Of a DNA stretch of 10,407 nt, positions 1 to 6,079 are shown piece after piece. The stretch comes from a bacterium (GTDB lineage Bacteria; Armatimonadota; Chthonomonadetes; Chthonomonadales; Chthonomonadaceae). The translations under genes and the position numbers were made by a program. Location of the stretch: positions 1 through 10,407 of the forward strand of contig JAJZFK010000009.1 in assembly GCA_021805405.1 (NCBI GenBank), read 5' to 3'. Position 1 is the stretch's first letter. The number at the start of each line of letters is the position of its first letter. The notes beneath the pieces are model-generated. The model worked only from the letters and a program-made list of their open reading frames with translations, had not been told where the DNA came from and did no database searches.

Positions 1-1132
1 CGCAAGCTGCCAGGTCTGTGCGGTGCCCTCGCCACCCGGCAACCTCCAGATCGTTTCTGCCACAATGGGCGGCCAGGGATATGTTCCAATTGACGACAAC
101 AGTGGCGTTTCGTTATCCAACGACCTGGCCATACAACCGAAACAGGCGGCGATTATGGGAACACCGCTCACCGTGAATGTCACGTTCAAAAGCCCAACCG
201 GTTTCAACGGTTCAGTGGATGTTAGTGAGGCGTATTACAGCCTTACCGCGGTCGACGCAAATTTGACACCTGTAAACCTGGGAGTATCGCCTGCAACGGC
301 TAACTTAAACCTACCAGCCGGTGGTACACAAGTGGTGACGTTCACGTTCAATTCTTTACCTGCCTCTGTGCAACCCGGTGCTGCATTCACCATCCAGTGG
401 GTGGCATCTGGTGATGTCTTCGCGCAGCTGCACTTCAACGTGTACACTGTTTTTGCCGCACCCGATGCGCCGCAGCTGCAGCCCTGGCTAGGTGTGCTGC
501 AAGATGCCTGTTCCTGGGCGCAAAATGACAACTCATACAGCAACATCGCTCAGGACCTTACGGGGCACACCTACTTGAACGGACAAACCGGTCTCTTTTG
601 GGCCAATGAGTTTACATATCAAACGGACCAAGCATTTGGAGGGTTCCAAGGCGGCTCACTTGCTCCGCCTTACGAAACATTCAACCTGTCTGGATTTCTA
701 GCCACACCCAAACCAGCATTTGGCAACTGCTACGACGTAAACAACTATCTCTGCTGTTGCGCGAATGCACTTGGCCTTAACTTTATGGAGCGCTACCTTC
801 AGGTATATTACAGCCCGCCCGATACACCGCCTTATCCAATCCCTTTCGTTACAAACCCCATATCCCCGATTGGCCAAAAGTATTCGTTCCTCGAATATAA
901 GTATATATCTACTACTTGGACCTCGCACCAGGTATGCGTATCTGATGTTGGACTAGTTTTTGATGCGTCGTTATCATTCGCCTCCGTCCTACATCCTTTA
1001 ACGATATTCGATCCACCAACAGGAGTGGATCTGTTAACCTATTATCAGACTTTGGTACTTTTGCCGATCAAATCGATATCGTTGATGCCGGCTAATCAGC
1101 CCTTCTTACCTGTCGTCTTCCCGGCAGGCTAA
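1..1132 (+). CDS. Secreted-type protein with Ig-like domain and transglutaminase-like core (5' partial)
   Basis: The frame is open to the left edge (codons from base 2 read ASCQVCAV), so the true start lies outside and the GTG at 23 is only internal. Residue numbers count from that GTG. Residues about 35-145 are rich in alternating hydrophobic and Thr/Val positions and look like an Ig-like or CARDB-type beta-sandwich. Residues about 150-369 hold a possible transglutaminase-like core: Cys236 in GNCYDVNNYL, His302 in SHQVCVSD and Asp314 in LVFDASL. These match the Cys-His-Asp order and spacing of that superfamily, where the Asp follows a short strand after the His. A CCC run at 244-246 is unusual. 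No membrane segment is visible. The substrate cannot be told; a peptidase or cross-linking enzyme, or an inactive structural relative, would all fit. It is followed after 103 bases by an unrelated gene pair on the same strand. Confidence 0.7.
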   Translation, partial: ASCQVCAVPSPPGNLQIVSATMGGQGYVPIDDNSGVSLSNDLAIQPKQAAIMGTPLTVNVTFKSPTGFNGSVDVSEAYYSLTAVDANLTPVNLGVSPATANLNLPAGGTQVVTFTFNSLPASVQPGAAFTIQWVASGDVFAQLHFNVYTVFAAPDAPQLQPWLGVLQDACSWAQNDNSYSNIAQDLTGHTYLNGQTGLFWANEFTYQTDQAFGGFQGGSLAPPYETFNLSGFLATPKPAFGNCYDVNNYLCCCANALGLNFMERYLQVYYSPPDTPPYPIPFVTNPISPIGQKYSFLEYKYISTTWTSHQVCVSDVGLVFDASLSFASVLHPLTIFDPPTGVDLLTYYQTLVLLPIKSISLMPANQPFLPVVFPAG

Positions 1133-1157
1133 TTATCCGAATTCAATACGGGACGCG

Positions 1158-1217
1158 TAATGGTGCGTATTGGCAACCGCGAAGCAAGTGAGCTTTAGAA
1201 TAGGATACGCACCATTA
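1158..1217 (+). repeat. Perfect 13-bp inverted repeat in the leader of the paralogue pair
   Basis: TAATGGTGCGTAT at 1158-1170 is exactly reverse-complementary to ATACGCACCATTA at 1205-1217, with a 34-base loop that can form its own small AAGC/GCTT stem (1182-1185 with 1192-1195). The 3' arm ends five bases before the GGAG ribosome site at 1223-1226. A weaker rival pairing exists: AATACG at 1145-1150 with CGTATT at 1166-1171, which would use up part of the 5' arm. There is no T-run after it, so it is not a normal terminator. It could be a regulatory leader stem or an operator. The repeat itself is certain; its role is inferred. Confidence 0.75.
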
Positions 1218-1222
1218 ACAAC

Positions 1223-1226
1223 GGAG
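1223..1226 (+). promoter_or_regulatory. Shine-Dalgarno GGAG that decides the TTG start at 1236
   Basis: GGAG lies nine bases before the TTG at 1236. Neither the upstream TTG at 1170 nor the ATG at 1260 has a comparable site at a usable distance. Confidence 0.6.
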
Positions 1227-1235
1227 AATTACACG

Positions 1236-1847
1236 TTGAAAGAGAATATAACACGACAGATGTTGAAAGACATCGATTTTCGCACCATTTATCCGTTTGC
1301 CCTGCTAGATGGTAGGGTCGTTCAAGAACGCAGGGTTCCTAATCCAGGTGCATGGGTTATTCTTCCCAAGGAGGAGGTTGCCGAGGGTAACGTCGCTCGC
1401 ACAGTTTGGCCAAATATAGATCCAGATTATATTTCGCTGATGGAGGAGTCTATTAGCTATAACCTGATTCATAGCCGCACCAAACGACTAACCATGACTA
1501 CCTACGTGGGGAATCCAGCTGAACAGAAAGTGAATCTCAAGTCTCTTTTATCTAACCCAAGTCAGGGCGACTTCGAGCCCGGTTCGTTTTCTGGTCGGCA
1601 AATCGGGGAGGAAACATATGTAGACAAGTGGCGAATGGAAGCTCCGGGCTTCCAATTTCGCATGATTACTCTTGACGGCAACGTAGTTCTGCTCATCCGC
1701 CTTCTCGGCAGCCCATTCGATAGAAGAGTACATAAGCGTGAGGATTTCAGGTTTACTGACGAGGAGGCGCTTTGGGCAGAGGAATTTGTAATTCAAACGC
1801 TGAAGGGCTTCGCAAGGCAAGGCTATACTCGAGTGACTCAGCCATAA
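1236..1847 (+). CDS. Uncharacterised protein, paralogue 1 of a tandem pair
   Basis: A 203-residue soluble protein with no signal peptide or membrane segment. I do not recognise the family. The TTG start at 1236 was chosen over TTG 1170 and ATG 1260 because it has a GGAG site. From it, the first 20 residues also align without gaps to the downstream paralogue (MKENITRQML...TIYP against MYDTLSFEQL...TIYP). Shared blocks are TIYPFALLDGR (17-27), SGRQIGEETYVDK (119-131), TLDGNVVLLIRLLG (145-158) and a C-terminal stretch from FTDEEALWAEE to GYTRVTQP (173-203). The middle (about 28-110) is poorly conserved between the two. Hydrophobic and charged residues alternate, suggesting a mixed alpha/beta fold ending in an amphipathic helix. 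The next gene starts 38 bases later, so they are probably co-transcribed. Function unknown. Confidence 0.8.
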   Translation: MKENITRQMLKDIDFRTIYPFALLDGRVVQERRVPNPGAWVILPKEEVAEGNVARTVWPNIDPDYISLMEESISYNLIHSRTKRLTMTTYVGNPAEQKVNLKSLLSNPSQGDFEPGSFSGRQIGEETYVDKWRMEAPGFQFRMITLDGNVVLLIRLLGSPFDRRVHKREDFRFTDEEALWAEEFVIQTLKGFARQGYTRVTQP

Positions 1848-1885
1848 TCGCACGACCACCCAGTGTACGTAGAAGGACTGATTCG

Positions 1886-2509
1886 ATGTACGACACCCTC
1901 TCATTTGAACAACTTGATAACCTGGACCTGGGCACGATCTATCCCTATGAATTGCTGGAGGGTCGCTTAAAAGGCAACATTAAGCGTTCCTCCCATGACA
2001 CCAAGTTGTGGATCACGGAGTCAACCGACACCACAAAGCTAGAATTTGATTTTATTAACTTCACATATATCGCTGGCCAGCCGAACGGAGTACTTTACGA
2101 TAGGAAGTTCTATTTTCCCCTTAAAAGCACGCCAACAAAGCACATCTACATGGAGGTTCGTTTGTACGAACCCGATGCTGCCGGGCATTCTGTAGACAAT
2201 ATTATAAAGGGTGGGCTTTCGCAATACGGTCGATTCAATACAGGGTCATTATCTGGCAGGGAGTTAGGCGAGGAAACCTACGTAGATAAGCGCCACATGG
2301 CGACTAAACCAGGGTTTTTCGGCCTTTTGGTTCTGGATGGCAATGCCGTCATTGTGTTGCTACTGGGCTGTGACCTTTATGGCATCCGCCCCACGCCCTG
2401 CGAAGAAGCCACAATAACCAACGAGGAAGGGCTTTGGTGCGAGGAACTGGTACTCTACTCACTGCGCAAACTAGCCGCCCTGGGCTACACAAAGTTCACG
2501 CAGCCGTAA
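1886..2509 (+). CDS. Uncharacterised protein, paralogue 2 of a tandem pair
   Basis: A 207-residue soluble protein homologous to its upstream neighbour over nearly its whole length. The ATG at 1886 is preceded by AGAAGG (1871-1876, nine bases away). Longer readings of this frame would run back into the preceding gene. Shared blocks are TIYPYELLEGR (17-27), SGRELGEETYVDK (123-135), VLDGNAVIVLLLG (149-161), ITNEEGLWCEE (177-187) and the end GYTKFTQP. Codons inside the GEETYVDK block differ from the paralogue mainly at third positions, which points to an old duplication kept by selection on the protein. Residues about 28-115 have diverged strongly, so the two copies may bind different partners. 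No catalytic motif, signal peptide or membrane segment is seen. Function unknown. Confidence 0.85.
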   Translation: MYDTLSFEQLDNLDLGTIYPYELLEGRLKGNIKRSSHDTKLWITESTDTTKLEFDFINFTYIAGQPNGVLYDRKFYFPLKSTPTKHIYMEVRLYEPDAAGHSVDNIIKGGLSQYGRFNTGSLSGRELGEETYVDKRHMATKPGFFGLLVLDGNAVIVLLLGCDLYGIRPTPCEEATITNEEGLWCEELVLYSLRKLAALGYTKFTQP

Positions 2510-2583
2510 TGGCTTGGCTAATGGAATCACCCAAAGGCATGATCAACTAGCAGGCTAGGTTACATAAAACCCGTAAGCATTCC

Positions 2584-2629
2584 GCACAAGTAATGTAATT
2601 TTGTGCCTCTTTTGCGTATTCTCTATAGG
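2584..2629 (+). promoter_or_regulatory. Candidate promoter with overlapping dyad before the thioredoxin-like gene
   Basis: In the 149-base gap 2510-2658, TTGTGC (2601-2606) and TATAGG (2624-2629) are spaced by 17 bases, a weak sigma-70-like pair. The -35-like box is also the right arm of a GCACAA/TTGTGC dyad (2584-2589 with 2601-2606). A second short palindrome, CTAGC-AG-GCTAG, lies at 2547-2558. Only the sequence matches are seen; promoter activity is inferred and uncertain. Confidence 0.3.
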
Positions 2630-2658
2630 TTAACCCTATTTCATAAGCAGGAGACGTT

Positions 2659-3222
2659 ATGCATACCGTTAAATTGGTTCCTTTTGTTGCGGCTATAGTG
2701 GCAGTACTGCCTGTAATGGCCTCCGGTGCACCACGGCCAGCGCCCAAAGCAAAGTTGCCGGTCGCTTCGCCCGCAGTAATAAGGAACTTAATCGCTAAGG
2801 AACACGGCCACGTTGTGATGGTCAATTTTTGGGCGACCTGGTGTGGTCCCTGCGTGGCTGAATTCCCAGACCTCGTTAAGACATACAATCAGCTTAAAAA
2901 TCGCGGGCTGATTCTTGTCACAATATCGGGAGACGACCCACCCTCGGCAGCACGTGCAGCACTCTTCTTGCACGAACGCCATGCACCCACCCCGTCGTTT
3001 ATAAAACCCGCAGGCGATATCATAAAATATGCGCACAGCCTGGATCCTCACTGGGACGGTAGTCTTCCACGCACCTACCTTATCAGCAAAAGTGGGCAGA
3101 TAAGTGCAGTTTATGTGGGCCGCGTAGATGACAACGCACTTCGCGCAGAACTCAACAAACTGTTGAATGAGAAGGCTGGGTCGCCGCACATGCCAGGGAA
3201 ATTTGTACTGGCAAAACCTTGA
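2659..3222 (+). CDS. TlpA/ResA-family thioredoxin-like thiol-disulfide protein
   Basis: A 187-residue exported protein. An N-terminal signal peptide (hydrophobic residues 6-22, likely cut near SGA at 22-24) sends the thioredoxin fold outside the cytoplasmic membrane. The redox motif WCGPC is at 61-65 inside VNFWATWCGPC, and the usual cis-proline is in GSLPRTYLI (Pro137). The length is normal for TlpA/ResA/CcmG-type proteins, which reduce disulfides in apocytochrome c or other exported proteins. The ATG at 2659 is preceded by GGAG (2650-2653). Its stop overlaps the start of the DUF58 gene, so the two are probably translated together. No cytochrome maturation gene lies nearby, so the substrate is open. 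It could instead be a general oxidative-stress thiol protein. Confidence 0.9.
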   Translation: MHTVKLVPFVAAIVAVLPVMASGAPRPAPKAKLPVASPAVIRNLIAKEHGHVVMVNFWATWCGPCVAEFPDLVKTYNQLKNRGLILVTISGDDPPSAARAALFLHERHAPTPSFIKPAGDIIKYAHSLDPHWDGSLPRTYLISKSGQISAVYVGRVDDNALRAELNKLLNEKAGSPHMPGKFVLAKP

Positions 3223-4103
3223 GTAGCACGGAACCGTTGTTGAGTTCGACGTTGATGCGGCGTTTGGAAACGCTCTCACTCACTCCATTTACAACGGTTG
3301 GTAGCCCGTTAAAGGGTGACCGGCTATCGTCGAAGCGGGGGTACGGCCAGGATTTCATTGATTACCGGGAATATGGGCCGGGTGACGATCCTCGATCTGT
3401 GGATTGGAATGCAGCAGCCCGGTCCGACAAGTTGTTTGTACGTGTCTTTCACGAAGAGAGAGACATTAAACTGGTGCTAGTGGTTGATACAAGTGCCTCA
3501 ATGGGTTTTGGAACACCCAATCGTCTGCACGTAGCCGCCAGGCTATGTGCAGCGTTGGGGTTCACGGCTCTGTGCGGCAGTGATAGGGTTACTGTTCAGC
3601 CGTTCTCACTTGCACCCGGCCCCGCCCTTAACCCACTGCGCGGCAAGTCCTCCGCACCCCGGTTGTTCTCTTACCTACAGAAGCTCAAACCGGCGGGTCC
3701 AACCTCACTTGCCAATTCGTTGCGCCGCATCACCGCTGCCACAAAGGAGACCGGTACTGTTATCGTGATATCCGACCTTTACGATAGCTCATGGCAGACA
3801 GGCATCTCCTCGCTGTTGGCCCGCGGTAACCGAGTCGTTGTACTTCAGCTGCTACTCGACGAGGAGGTCAATCCTGCTCTGCGCGGCGACGTCACGCTCA
3901 TTGACAGCGAAACAGGAGCCAGCCTCGACGTGTCCTTGGAACAGCCACTTCTTGATCGTTACCAGATCGCAATGCGTACATTTTTGGCAGAAACTTCTAT
4001 GTGGTGCAAATCACGAGGTATTGCGCATGTTCTGGCAGATAACACTACACCAATAGAGAACCTTGTATTAACCACTTTGCGCCAGCATAAAATCCTTAGA
4101 TAA
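3219..4103 (+). CDS. DUF58 / von Willebrand factor A-like domain protein
   Basis: A 294-residue protein matching the short DUF58 family. The family signature is at about 49-68 (YREYGPGDDPRSVDWNAAAR), followed by a VWA-like fold. Its metal-ion-dependent adhesion site looks complete: DTSAS at 90-94, Thr162 in GPTSLANSL and Asp186 in VISDLYD. No membrane segment is seen, so it is likely cytoplasmic. DUF58 proteins usually sit beside MoxR AAA ATPases and act with them in assembling or stress-linked complexes. Here no MoxR gene is in view, and the upstream partner is a thioredoxin-like gene. The TTG start at 3219 overlaps the upstream TGA as TTGA, the counterpart of the common ATGA coupling. The local Shine-Dalgarno is weak, so TTG 3237 or 3240 are alternatives. 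Confidence 0.9.
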   Translation: MSSTEPLLSSTLMRRLETLSLTPFTTVGSPLKGDRLSSKRGYGQDFIDYREYGPGDDPRSVDWNAAARSDKLFVRVFHEERDIKLVLVVDTSASMGFGTPNRLHVAARLCAALGFTALCGSDRVTVQPFSLAPGPALNPLRGKSSAPRLFSYLQKLKPAGPTSLANSLRRITAATKETGTVIVISDLYDSSWQTGISSLLARGNRVVVLQLLLDEEVNPALRGDVTLIDSETGASLDVSLEQPLLDRYQIAMRTFLAETSMWCKSRGIAHVLADNTTPIENLVLTTLRQHKILR

Positions 4104-4194
4104 GACGACGTGTCATACCCGTCCGAACTCCGTGGAAAAATTCACAAATCTCTGCAGGAAGCTTAAAGCACGGAAACGAATCTTAGCTCATGCT

Positions 4195-4228
4195 CTCCCG
4201 CTATGCGGGTGACTAATACGACAGGGAG
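4195..4228 (+). promoter_or_regulatory. Competing leader hairpins around the oxidoreductase ribosome site
   Basis: CCCGC (4197-4201) and GCGGG (4205-4209) form a tight stem with a TAT loop. CTCCC at 4195-4199 can instead pair with GGGAG (4224-4228), which is the core of the ribosome site for the gene at 4236. The rest of the 132-base gap 4104-4235 shows no clear promoter: the best pair, TTCACA (4141-4146) and TTAAAG (4163-4168), is weak. A regulatory role is only a guess. Confidence 0.25.
4223..4228 (+). promoter_or_regulatory. Shine-Dalgarno AGGGAG deciding the ATG start at 4236
   Basis: AGGGAG is seven bases before ATG 4236. The upstream in-frame ATG at 4203 lies in the loop of a small hairpin and has no ribosome site. 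Confidence 0.7.
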
Positions 4229-4235
4229 CCTATCT

Positions 4236-5363
4236 ATGACAGATCTATGTCGACCTTCTGCGCCTACCGGTATCGGCATTATCGGTTGTGGCAACATTAG
4301 CGGCATCTATTTTAAGAACCTTCACCAGCGATTTGTCAACACGACCGTGGTGGCCTGCGCCGACCTCGACATTGACCGGGCCAAAGCCCGCGCCGAGGAA
4401 TTTGGTGTTGCCACTGCCTGTACCCCGGATGAATTGCTGCAACGCGACGATGTAAAAATTGTGGTGAACCTAACGATTCCCCGCGCACATCATTCGGTTT
4501 GCCTCGCAGCGCTTAAGGCTGGCAAGCATACCCTGGTAGAGAAACCACTAAGTGTCTCGAAGGCGCAAGGTCAGGAGCTCGTAGATACTGCAACGGCGAA
4601 GGGCCTACGGGTGGGTGCCGCCCCAGATACGTTTATGGGCGGCGGTATTCAGACGTGCCGGAAGCTTATCGACGATGGATGGATTGGTACCCCTGTAGCG
4701 GCAAGCGCATTCATGTTGGGCCACGGCCATGAAACCTGGCACCCAGATCCCGAATTCTATTACAAGGCTGGCGGCGGTCCTATGTTTGATATGGGCCCGT
4801 ACTACCTTACAGCGCTTGTAAACCTCATGGGCCCGATACGGCGCGTAACAGGCTCTGCCCGCATAACCTTTCCGGAACGAACAGTAACCAGCAAGCCAAA
4901 ATTTGGTACCAAAATTACCGTCGACGTACCAACGCACATAGCAGGCGTGTTAGATTTCCAGAATGGGGCCATTGCAACTCTGGTCACCAGCTTCGATGTG
5001 TGGTCTCACAAAATGCCGTGCATTGAGATATATGGTACAGAAGGCTCACTTAGCGTTCCGGATCCCAACGGATTTGGAGGAGAGGTGCTTCTTCGCCGCG
5101 CCGGCCAGTCGGATTGGCGGCAGATTCCGCTAAGCCACGGGTTCGCCGAGAACGCCCGTGGTGTCGGTACCGCCGACATGGCAGCTGCGATCCTGTCGGG
5201 CCGACAACATCGCGCATCGGGTCAGCTCGCTAACCACGTGCTGGAAGCTATGCACGGTATTCATGAGGCGGCTGCATCGGACACACACTACCACATGAAA
5301 ACTGGTGGTATACAGCCAGTGGCGCTACCGATGGGCCTTCCAGAGGATGCCCTGGACGTATAG
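4236..5363 (+). CDS. Gfo/Idh/MocA family NAD(P)-dependent oxidoreductase
   Basis: A 375-residue cytoplasmic oxidoreductase. An N-terminal Rossmann fold carries the dinucleotide motif IGIIGCGNISG (from about residue 13) and an acidic residue ending the second strand (ACADLD). The family signature EKP, with its catalytic lysine, is at 102-104. The C-terminal alpha/beta substrate domain holds GGGPMFDMGPYYLTAL (about 179-194). The position that is often His in the family is Tyr here, a form that I recall as common in one large subgroup. Relatives oxidise or reduce hydroxyl groups on sugars, inositols or sugar derivatives; the substrate cannot be named. The ATG at 4236 is chosen for its AGGGAG site. 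The gene stands alone and ends at a GC-rich hairpin shared with the convergent gene. No sugar transporter is in view. Confidence 0.93.
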   Translation: MTDLCRPSAPTGIGIIGCGNISGIYFKNLHQRFVNTTVVACADLDIDRAKARAEEFGVATACTPDELLQRDDVKIVVNLTIPRAHHSVCLAALKAGKHTLVEKPLSVSKAQGQELVDTATAKGLRVGAAPDTFMGGGIQTCRKLIDDGWIGTPVAASAFMLGHGHETWHPDPEFYYKAGGGPMFDMGPYYLTALVNLMGPIRRVTGSARITFPERTVTSKPKFGTKITVDVPTHIAGVLDFQNGAIATLVTSFDVWSHKMPCIEIYGTEGSLSVPDPNGFGGEVLLRRAGQSDWRQIPLSHGFAENARGVGTADMAAAILSGRQHRASGQLANHVLEAMHGIHEAAASDTHYHMKTGGIQPVALPMGLPEDALDV

Positions 5364-5380
5364 CCCCTGCAAACTGACAC

Positions 5381-5411
5381 GCCGCCGCAAACCATTCTGT
5401 TTAGCGGCGGC
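5381..5411. terminator. Hairpin between convergent genes, probable bidirectional terminator
   Basis: GCCGCCGC (5381-5388) pairs perfectly with GCGGCGGC (5404-5411). Inside, AAAC (5389-5392) pairs with GTTT (5399-5402), leaving one bulged A and a six-base loop. It fills the 56-base gap between two converging stop codons. Neither side has a strong T-run, so efficiency is uncertain. Confidence 0.6.
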
Positions 5412-5419
5412 CGTTAGAT

Positions 5420-5863
5420 CTACCGAATTATCAGCACTGGGCAGTGTGCGTGGTGCACAACATTGTCAGACACGCTGCCGAGAACAAGGCTACGCCAGGC
5501 GCTAAGGCCGCGACTCCCAAGGACAATTAAATCGGAACCGATGTCATGTGCTAGACCGGCAATGCGATCGCCCGGATGTCCAATTTCGCGCCGCGTAGTG
5601 TATGGTACACCTGCCTCATCCAGCACGACTGCCGCCTGCTTTTCCAGGCTGGTATATACTGCATCAGAGTACGCGCCAACATCATCCGCAGCAAGAAGCT
5701 CGGTACCCGGCACACCCACAAACGGTATAGGCGCTACCGAGGGATCAAACACGTGTACAAGAGTAATCGTGCCAGAGAACTTGCACGCAATTTCTGCGGC
5801 TGCTTTCACAGCTTTCAATGCCGAATCGGAACCATCTGAACAGACCAGAATTCGTTTAAACAT
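5420..5863 (-). CDS. Universal stress protein, ATP-binding (UspA family)
   Basis: A 147-residue single-domain Usp, the usual family length. It begins MFKRILVCSDGSD, with the Asp typical of the nucleotide pocket. Near the C-terminus it has the full ATP-binding motif G-x2-G-x9-G-S (Gly116, Gly119, Gly129, Ser130 in GSRGLSAWRSLVLGSVS). It therefore belongs to the ATP-binding rather than the UspA-like non-binding group. These small cytoplasmic dimers bind ATP and support survival under starvation or oxidative stress. The ATG at 5863 is preceded by AAGGAGG eight bases away; a longer frame from 5890 would place that site inside the gene. It follows the sigma/anti-sigma operon on the same strand but is separated by a terminator and has its own -10 box. 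Confidence 0.95.
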   Translation of the reverse strand: MFKRILVCSDGSDSALKAVKAAAEIACKFSGTITLVHVFDPSVAPIPFVGVPGTELLAADDVGAYSDAVYTSLEKQAAVVLDEAGVPYTTRREIGHPGDRIAGLAHDIGSDLIVLGSRGLSAWRSLVLGSVSDNVVHHAHCPVLIIR

Positions 5864-5871
5864 TTTATGTG

Positions 5872-5878
5872 CCTCCTT
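5872..5878 (-). promoter_or_regulatory. Shine-Dalgarno AAGGAGG of the universal stress protein gene
   Basis: A full-consensus ribosome site eight bases before ATG 5863. It is the strongest in the window and fixes the start against the longer frame from 5890. Confidence 0.85.
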
Positions 5879-5913
5879 AACCGCAGGCAACTTGACGTTC
5901 GGCTTACGTCTGC

Positions 5914-5919
5914 ATTATA
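5914..5919 (-). promoter_or_regulatory. Consensus -10 box TATAAT for the universal stress protein gene
   Basis: Read on the minus strand, a perfect TATAAT lies about 50 bases before the start codon. The -35 region is weak (TTAAGC with a 16-base spacer). A short direct repeat of TTAAGCG at 9-base spacing (plus-strand 5935-5941 and 5944-5950) covers the -35 zone, so an activator may be used. Function is inferred. Confidence 0.45.
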
Positions 5920-6016
5920 ACGCTTTTTCAATAGCGCTTAATCCGCTTAACGGTTGATTGTCAAGATTCGTTTGCCGGCTGTGGGCCAATGTACCGTCAA
6001 TATAAGCCTCCATCAG

Positions 6017-6056
6017 AATCAAAATGGCACCCAGTTGCCCGTTGCAACCGGATGCC
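6017..6056 (-). terminator. Intrinsic terminator of the sigma/anti-sigma operon
   Basis: Read on the minus strand, a 13-bp stem with two G-T wobbles (GGCATCCGGTTGC against GCAACTGGGTGCC, plus-strand 6026-6056) has a five-base AACGG loop. It is followed at once by ATTTTGATT. It begins 23 bases after the anti-sigma stop codon. A separate palindrome, ACCGTAA-TT-TTACGGT on the plus strand (6071-6086), straddles that stop codon. Confidence 0.85.
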
Positions 6057-6079
6057 ACCTAGATTTTCGTACCGTAATT

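Noticed and set aside
1772..1885. Upstream extension of paralogue 2
   Set aside because: It would overlap the end of paralogue 1 by 76 bases. The ATG at 1886 has AGAAGG and matches the paralogue's N-terminus.
2788..3279. Minus-strand open frame of 163 codons
   Set aside because: It is antisense to the thioredoxin-like gene with its intact WCGPC and signal peptide; the translation has no recognisable features.
5935..5950. Direct repeat TTAAGCG (minus strand) as an iteron or operator
   Set aside because: Only two seven-base copies. Noted with the -10 box but too short to call by itself.
5463..5957. Plus-strand open frame of 164 codons
   Set aside because: It is antisense to the universal stress protein gene, which has a full ATP motif and a consensus ribosome site.
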